A stretch of 28,619 bases of DNA from JACOMS01 sp964352785 (lineage in GTDB: Bacteria > Pseudomonadota > Alphaproteobacteria > Caulobacterales > Maricaulaceae), in assembly GCA_964352785.1 (NCBI GenBank), contig CAYGTI010000033.1, positions 1 through 28,619 of the forward strand, written 5' to 3'. Of the stretch, positions 24,970 to 28,619 are shown piece after piece. The notes under the pieces were generated by a model. That model searched no databases. It was not told the origin of the DNA and saw nothing but the letters and a program-made list of their open reading frames with translations. Each line of letters starts with the position of its first letter. The stretch's first letter is position 1. The translations under genes and the position numbers were made by a program.

Positions 24970-25060
24970 ATACCTGTCAGTCCGGCTCAACGCCGCTGCG
25001 CGGCTTGGCGGAAATAACAGCTCCTCATTCTGTCTCCCCGGACGTTTTCCGGGCTGACGA
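24970..25060. repeat. palindromic intergenic repeat between the hydroxylase and the ligase
   Basis: The gap contains CTGTCTCCCCGG at 25030-25041 (11 of 12 bases shared with 2831-2842). CCCGGA (25037-25042) and TCCGGG (25048-25053) form a hairpin with a 5-base loop, and TGACGA closes the outer dyad. A second GC-rich inverted segment, GCCGC-TGC-GCGGC, lies just before it near 24992-25004. Confidence 0.5.
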
Positions 25061-25117
25061 GGATTGAACTTTCTTCTTATGCGGGCCAAAGTACCCAAAA
25101 CATATAAGGGACACACA

Positions 25118-26719
25118 ATGTACAATGTTACGCTCACAGAGTCTTATTTTCCAGCTCAAGAGGGGCCGGATCTTCCGCCGATGACGGTTGGGCAAATGCT
25201 ACGGGAATCTGTAGCGAAATGCCCGGACCGAACAGCGTTGCATGAACTCTCGGTGGCCGGAGATTTGGTGCGAAGTTGGACCTATGCCGAGTTACTCTCG
25301 GACTCAGAGCGTCTTGGCCGCGCGCTCGCCAGCCGCCACCCCGAAGGCGCGCGCATTGCTGTCTACGCGCATAATCTGCCCGAGTGGGTTTTGATGGAAC
25401 TCGGCTGCGCGCTGGCGGGGCTTACCCTCGTGACAGTCAACCCGGCGTTTCAGCCTAGGGAGCTTGAATATGTGCTTACGCAATCCGGAGCCGAGGCGAT
25501 TTATTATGTGGAAGAGCATCGCGGCAATCCCATGAAGCAATATGTCGAGGAGGTGTGCGATAAACTCCCTGCAATTAAACACAGTATCGTGATGACGGAC
25601 GAAGACGCCATGTTTGCAGGCGAAAACAAAGGCAAGCTCCGCAGCCCCAAACCCAGTGATCCCGTCCAAATTCAATATACGTCCGGTACGACGGGCTTCC
25701 CCAAAGGCGCGCTGCTGCATCATAACGGGCTTGTGCGTAACGCCATTGATGCCATGGCGCGGGGCGGGCTGGAACCGGGTGATAAAATCGTTCATCACAT
25801 GCCGCTATTCCATACTACGGGCTGTGCCGTCATGGCACTGGGAATTTTATCATGCGGTAGCACGATGCTCCTCGCGCCGGTGTTTGATCCGGTGATGATT
25901 GTCAAAGTCATCAGCCGTGAGCGCGTGCGCTCTGTGGTTGGCGTGGCCACCATGATCGTCGCGATGATTTCCGTTGTCGAGCAAACGGGGGCGGATGTCT
26001 CCTGTGTGGAGCGGGTCATGTCCGGCGGGGCCATGGTGCCGCCCGAGCTTTGCAGGCGTTCCATGAAAGTTCTCGGCGCGCCGATCCAGATTATCTATGG
26101 CCAAACAGAATGCTCCCCCGTTGTCACCTCCGCGTGGTACGACGACACGCTCGAAGACCAGACCGAAACCATCGGGCAGCCTTTGCCCCGCGTGGAGGTC
26201 GCGATCTTGGACCCGAACACCAACGCGGTGACGCCCATTAATGAACAGGGCGAGATTTGCGTGCGCGGCTATCTCGTGATGACCGGATATAATGACAATC
26301 CTGAGGCCACCGCCGCCGCGATTGACAAAGACGGTTGGCTGCATACGGGCGATCTGGGACGCATGGATACGCGCGGTTACGTGAAGATCACAGGCCGCGT
26401 CAAAGAAATGATCATTCGCGGCGGCGAAAACTTGTTTCCGGCAGAGATCGAAAACGCCATGTTGGAACATCCCGCCATCGAAGAGACCGCCGTTGTTGGC
26501 GTCCCGCATGAAACGCTGGGTGAGCAAGTGGTCTGCTTCATGCGCTGCGGCGGCGCAGAAAAACCAAATGATACTGCGCTCAAGACCTTTGTCCGCGAGC
26601 GTATCTCGCCGCAAAAAACGCCTGCAATCTGGATTTGGGTGGACGAGTGGCCTTTAACAGGTTCCGGTAAAATTCAGAAATTCAAACTCCGCGATATGTT
26701 CGTAGAGGGAGCGTTTTAA
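25118..26719 (+). CDS. AMP-dependent acyl-CoA ligase (fatty-acyl-CoA synthetase-like)
   Basis: 533 residues from ATG 25118, chosen because AAGGG lies 7 bases upstream; an in-frame TTG at 25064 lacks such a site. The ANL-superfamily motifs occur in order: P-loop YTSGTTGFPKGALLHH, IIYGQTECSPV, GWLHTGDLGRMD, the hinge ITGRVKEMIIRGGENLFPAEIE, and catalytic lysine in LTGSGKIQKFKLR at the C-terminus. The reaction is ATP-dependent adenylation of a carboxylic (probably fatty) acid and transfer to CoA. Chain length cannot be told. It follows the hydroxylase gene, but whether they share a pathway is inference. Confidence 0.94.
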   Translation: MYNVTLTESYFPAQEGPDLPPMTVGQMLRESVAKCPDRTALHELSVAGDLVRSWTYAELLSDSERLGRALASRHPEGARIAVYAHNLPEWVLMELGCALAGLTLVTVNPAFQPRELEYVLTQSGAEAIYYVEEHRGNPMKQYVEEVCDKLPAIKHSIVMTDEDAMFAGENKGKLRSPKPSDPVQIQYTSGTTGFPKGALLHHNGLVRNAIDAMARGGLEPGDKIVHHMPLFHTTGCAVMALGILSCGSTMLLAPVFDPVMIVKVISRERVRSVVGVATMIVAMISVVEQTGADVSCVERVMSGGAMVPPELCRRSMKVLGAPIQIIYGQTECSPVVTSAWYDDTLEDQTETIGQPLPRVEVAILDPNTNAVTPINEQGEICVRGYLVMTGYNDNPEATAAAIDKDGWLHTGDLGRMDTRGYVKITGRVKEMIIRGGENLFPAEIENAMLEHPAIEETAVVGVPHETLGEQVVCFMRCGGAEKPNDTALKTFVRERISPQKTPAIWIWVDEWPLTGSGKIQKFKLRDMFVEGAF

Positions 26720-26727
26720 GCTAATGC

Positions 26728-27024
26728 ATGATCACAACGCTGGCAATTTCCGGTTACCGGTCACTGCGCGATATGTCAATTCACTTGGGCCGCGTCAACA
26801 TTGTAACCAGCGTAAATGGGAGCAGGAAGCCCTGCCTGTATAAAGCACATCGAATGTTTGAATGTAGAGATTGGTTGCCACATGACCGGGTTGCGCAAAG
26901 ACCTCAGCGAAACCCAAATTTCTTTGGAGTGCCAATCGCCGTGGACATGGCCCAAGAGATGATGATCCAACAAACCCTACTGCAAATTCCATTCAAACTG
27001 ATACATTGTTCTTGTTGGGAGTAA
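26728..27024 (+). pseudogene. decayed N-terminal remnant of a COG4637-like AAA ATPase
   Basis: The 98-codon frame opens with MITTLAISGYRSLRDM and HLGRVNIVTS, the typical start of the OLD/RecF-like ATPases of COG4637 (normally about 370-400 residues). The Walker A expected as GxNGSGKS reads SVNGSRKP at about residues 28-35, so the invariant Gly before Lys and the Ser after it are changed. After about LYKAHRMF the similarity ends and the frame runs into unrelated sequence and a stop. I see no continuing ATPase sequence in other frames. It starts 8 bases after the ligase stop and marks the border to the AT-rich segment. Confidence 0.6.
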
Positions 27025-27173
27025 CAAGGTATTCCGCGTAACGGATAATCCTTATTCTTCGTGATTGGCGGCAAAAGTGGGCGTTAGTTCGGAGCCCTAA
27101 ACCGCTCAGAATAAGCCGTTCATTGATTACAGGAAATTCTTTCAAAGCGGACATTTGGCAAATTTTCATCGCA
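27025..27173. other. non-coding sequence between the ATPase remnant and a minus-strand orphan
   Basis: 149 bases without a supported gene. It contains AAAGCGGACATTT (about 27141-27153), GCCGTTCATTG and GGGCGTTAGTT, short strings of the kind seen in degraded intergenic DNA of sphingomonad and related alphaproteobacterial genomes. No terminator with a T-run was found. Confidence 0.4.
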
Positions 27174-27647
27174 TCAACACATGATTATCATACGTGTGCC
27201 AGCAGATTTTCTTAATTGTCCTTCTTCAAAATACCCCATTACAATATACCAGTAGTTACATGTATGCATCCTATACTCACCAACCGATTTAGAAGCGCAG
27301 GTATGGTAATTTTTAAGAAAGAACAATTCCGGATTATATTCAAATAAGTCACACTGTTCTGGGGTGTCTTGCACATAAAAACCGTTATCTGACATCAGTT
27401 TTTGCCATTCATCGCGTGAAATATTTAGTGGAATAATTTCATTTCCAATTTCTATTTCTGTATTGGCTTTACCCTCGTCCCAATGACCAATAGCCTGAAC
27501 ATACGGATTGTTTTTTACCTTGTTCCAATCTCTCTTTTCTAGCCACTTATTACCAATTCCAAAACCATGCACCGCGATGAAATATGCCGGCCAGATGGAA
27601 AAAAGTCCGACTAAGAGAAGAAATGGTATGATAAATTTTTTAAGCAA
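27174..27647 (-). CDS. hypothetical membrane-anchored protein
   Basis: 157 residues with an N-terminal basic-hydrophobic segment (MLKKFIIPFLLLVGLFSIWP), a signal anchor or uncleaved signal peptide, then a soluble region rich in Asn, Glu, Trp and Tyr with five cysteines (QCDLF, HTCAS, HTCNYWY and a C-terminal IIMC). AT-rich codon use sets it apart from the core genes. The family is not recognised. The gene lies on the minus strand in a segment with another AT-rich orphan, suggesting acquired DNA. Confidence 0.6.
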   Translation of the reverse strand: MLKKFIIPFLLLVGLFSIWPAYFIAVHGFGIGNKWLEKRDWNKVKNNPYVQAIGHWDEGKANTEIEIGNEIIPLNISRDEWQKLMSDNGFYVQDTPEQCDLFEYNPELFFLKNYHTCASKSVGEYRMHTCNYWYIVMGYFEEGQLRKSAGTRMIIMC

Positions 27648-27858
27648 ATCTACCTTCTAGATGCCGTGATTTTGATTTTCATTTTTGTATCACAATATTC
27701 AGTGAAAAGAAAACATCCACACCATCCGCTTCTGTCCTAAAGCAGCCGAAAACTGAGCGTCCTAAAATCGCCTCATCATTGCCGCTCGCGTGTGGCGGGA
27801 TACGCCTAATATAAGACGCTCACCTAAAAGTAGTTAATATCTAGAAGGGGATTCAAAA
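27648..27858. other. non-coding region with repeats between two orphan genes
   Basis: 211 bases without a supported gene. GTCCTAAA occurs at 27734-27741 and 27759-27766, and again at 28557-28564 beyond the next gene. The inverted repeat at 27754-27822 is listed separately. Confidence 0.45.
27754..27822. repeat. 69-bp element bounded by 8-bp inverted repeats
   Basis: TGAGCGTC (27754-27761) and GACGCTCA (27815-27822) are perfect inverted repeats. The interior contains further short GC-rich complements (GCCGC with GGCGG-type pairs), and CCTAAAA follows shortly after both ends. It may be a structured RNA, a recombination site or a small non-autonomous element. Confidence 0.35.
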
Positions 27859-28512
27859 TTACTTTTGTTTAGTTTCATCATCGGATTTTATATATTCAAG
27901 AATCCCAAGTGGCGGTCTTTTCAGCATTCTCTTAGCTAGCCGTATTAGACCCTTCTTGGAATTTATCGCGCAGTAATCAGTTCCCAATATATCTAAACTA
28001 GGCCCCGATCGAATATTGTTTCGAGGGCATTTGCGTTGCAGCACCAAATAAGTATCACCAAGTTTTTTCTCGGATTTTCGCGCAAGCAAAAGATAATCGC
28101 TTCCAGGACGTGGCCCTATTTGAATTGCCCAAAGATCATAATTCACTTTCCCCCGATCCACATTCGCTAGTTCAATAAAAAATGAGGGCTTGTGTTCCGC
28201 AAACTCTAACTCGTCACGTTCATAAGCTTCGTAGGTATTTACCCAGCAATGAAAAACACCATAGTTTTGGAAGCGATACCAAATATGTTCATCATCTGAA
28301 TCTGTAAAACGCCACTCGCCAAATTTAAAGCGATTTACGCAACCAAATCCGTCTTCATCCGTAAAACGTTGAGGCCAAACATTGTCATCAGCCGCTGACC
28401 AAAGCGGCAGATCAGAATGAATGATGTCATCATATATCTCATCATCTGAAGCTTGGGCCGTGCAGAATACACAAAACATGAGACAACAAAACACTAGTCG
28501 AAAATAGTCCAT
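27859..28512 (-). CDS. hypothetical secreted protein
   Basis: 217 residues from ATG 28512; a TTG at 28548 would add 12 residues that spoil the signal peptide. The N-terminus MDYFRLVFCCLMFCVFCTAQA is a hydrophobic signal with cleavage after AQA, followed by an acidic region (SDDEIYDDIIHSD). The mature part is rich in Trp, Tyr, Phe and Asp and has scattered cysteines (GFGCVN, FHCWV, RKCPRN, DYCAIN) that could form disulfides in the periplasm. No family recognised. AT-rich, minus strand, like its neighbour. Confidence 0.6.
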   Translation of the reverse strand: MDYFRLVFCCLMFCVFCTAQASDDEIYDDIIHSDLPLWSAADDNVWPQRFTDEDGFGCVNRFKFGEWRFTDSDDEHIWYRFQNYGVFHCWVNTYEAYERDELEFAEHKPSFFIELANVDRGKVNYDLWAIQIGPRPGSDYLLLARKSEKKLGDTYLVLQRKCPRNNIRSGPSLDILGTDYCAINSKKGLIRLAKRMLKRPPLGILEYIKSDDETKQK

Positions 28513-28619
28513 TGTAATTTGAATATACCTTAGATAAAATTTATGCAAACTCGAACGTCCTAAATGTCCGTCGTCATATAAAATGGCACGGATTCCGGTC
28601 TGGGCTAAGAGAGACTTTG

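Noticed and set aside
25850..26614. Long open frame (254 codons) opposite the acyl-CoA ligase
   Set aside because: The His/Arg-rich product has no motif, while the plus strand carries every ANL-ligase motif in order.
27754..27822. Integron attC site
   Set aside because: The element has 8-bp inverted repeats and genes lie in one orientation, but the GTTRRRY/RYYYAAC core pair in the right positions is not present and no integrase is in the window.
1..28619. tRNA, rRNA, CRISPR array, insertion sequence or phage genes
   Set aside because: I looked through the gaps on both strands and saw no cloverleaf with CCA-like acceptor, no regularly spaced repeats and no transposase or phage structural motifs. 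A dedicated scan could still find a weak case.

Overview
The window (28.6 kb) looks like a chromosomal stretch of an alphaproteobacterium, most plausibly a marine, stalked-bacteria-like lineage (Hyphomonadaceae/Maricaulales type). The reasons are a moderately GC-rich core, an Entner-Doudoroff cluster in the order zwf-pgl-edd-glk, periplasmic amidohydrolases, a TonB-box-like VVTAQKR string and short CCCCGG palindromic repeats. The taxonomic call is inference from gene style; no rRNA is present.

Layout. (1) 1-2298, plus strand: a tandem pair of secreted amidohydrolases. The first is cut by the window edge. The second has lost the His-x-His metal motif. (2) 2504-7875, plus strand: the gatC-gatA-gatB operon (Asp-tRNA-Asn/Glu-tRNA-Gln amidotransferase), followed by two small membrane proteins and a nitroreductase, mostly with overlapping or touching ends. 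An AT-rich RES-domain gene (NAD+-phosphorylase-toxin family) sits exactly between gatA and gatB. This is the most striking object in the window. (3) 8082-14990, minus strand: glucose catabolism. In transcription order there is an acyltransferase, a LacI-type regulator, then zwf, pgl, edd and glk. A perfect 14-bp LacI-type palindrome overlaps both the lacI stop codon and the zwf -35 box. (4) 15050-16112, plus strand: a lipoprotein overlapping an arsenate-reductase/LMW-phosphatase gene, closed by a bidirectional terminator against a minus-strand TM-helix-repeat channel protein. (5) 17589-20539, plus strand: a 34-aa membrane ORF overlapping zapE (TTG start), then an exported peptide-amidase-like lipoprotein. 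(6) 20547-23961, minus strand: two tandem exported DUF4139 paralogues, one with an internal TonB-box-like motif. (7) 24213-26719, plus strand: a sterol-desaturase/fatty-acid-hydroxylase-like membrane enzyme and an acyl-CoA ligase. (8) 26728-28619: an accessory edge. It holds a decayed N-terminus of a COG4637-like AAA ATPase, then two AT-rich minus-strand orphan genes for membrane-anchored or secreted proteins, separated by repeat-bearing non-coding DNA.

How it works together. The central block takes glucose to glucose-6-P (Glk), then via Zwf, Pgl and Edd to KDPG. Eda is not in the window. The LacI protein is the obvious local regulator. The amidotransferase is housekeeping, so the RES gene has been placed in an essential, presumably constitutive transcript without a recognisable antitoxin beside it. 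No rRNA, tRNA, CRISPR array or insertion sequence was recognised.
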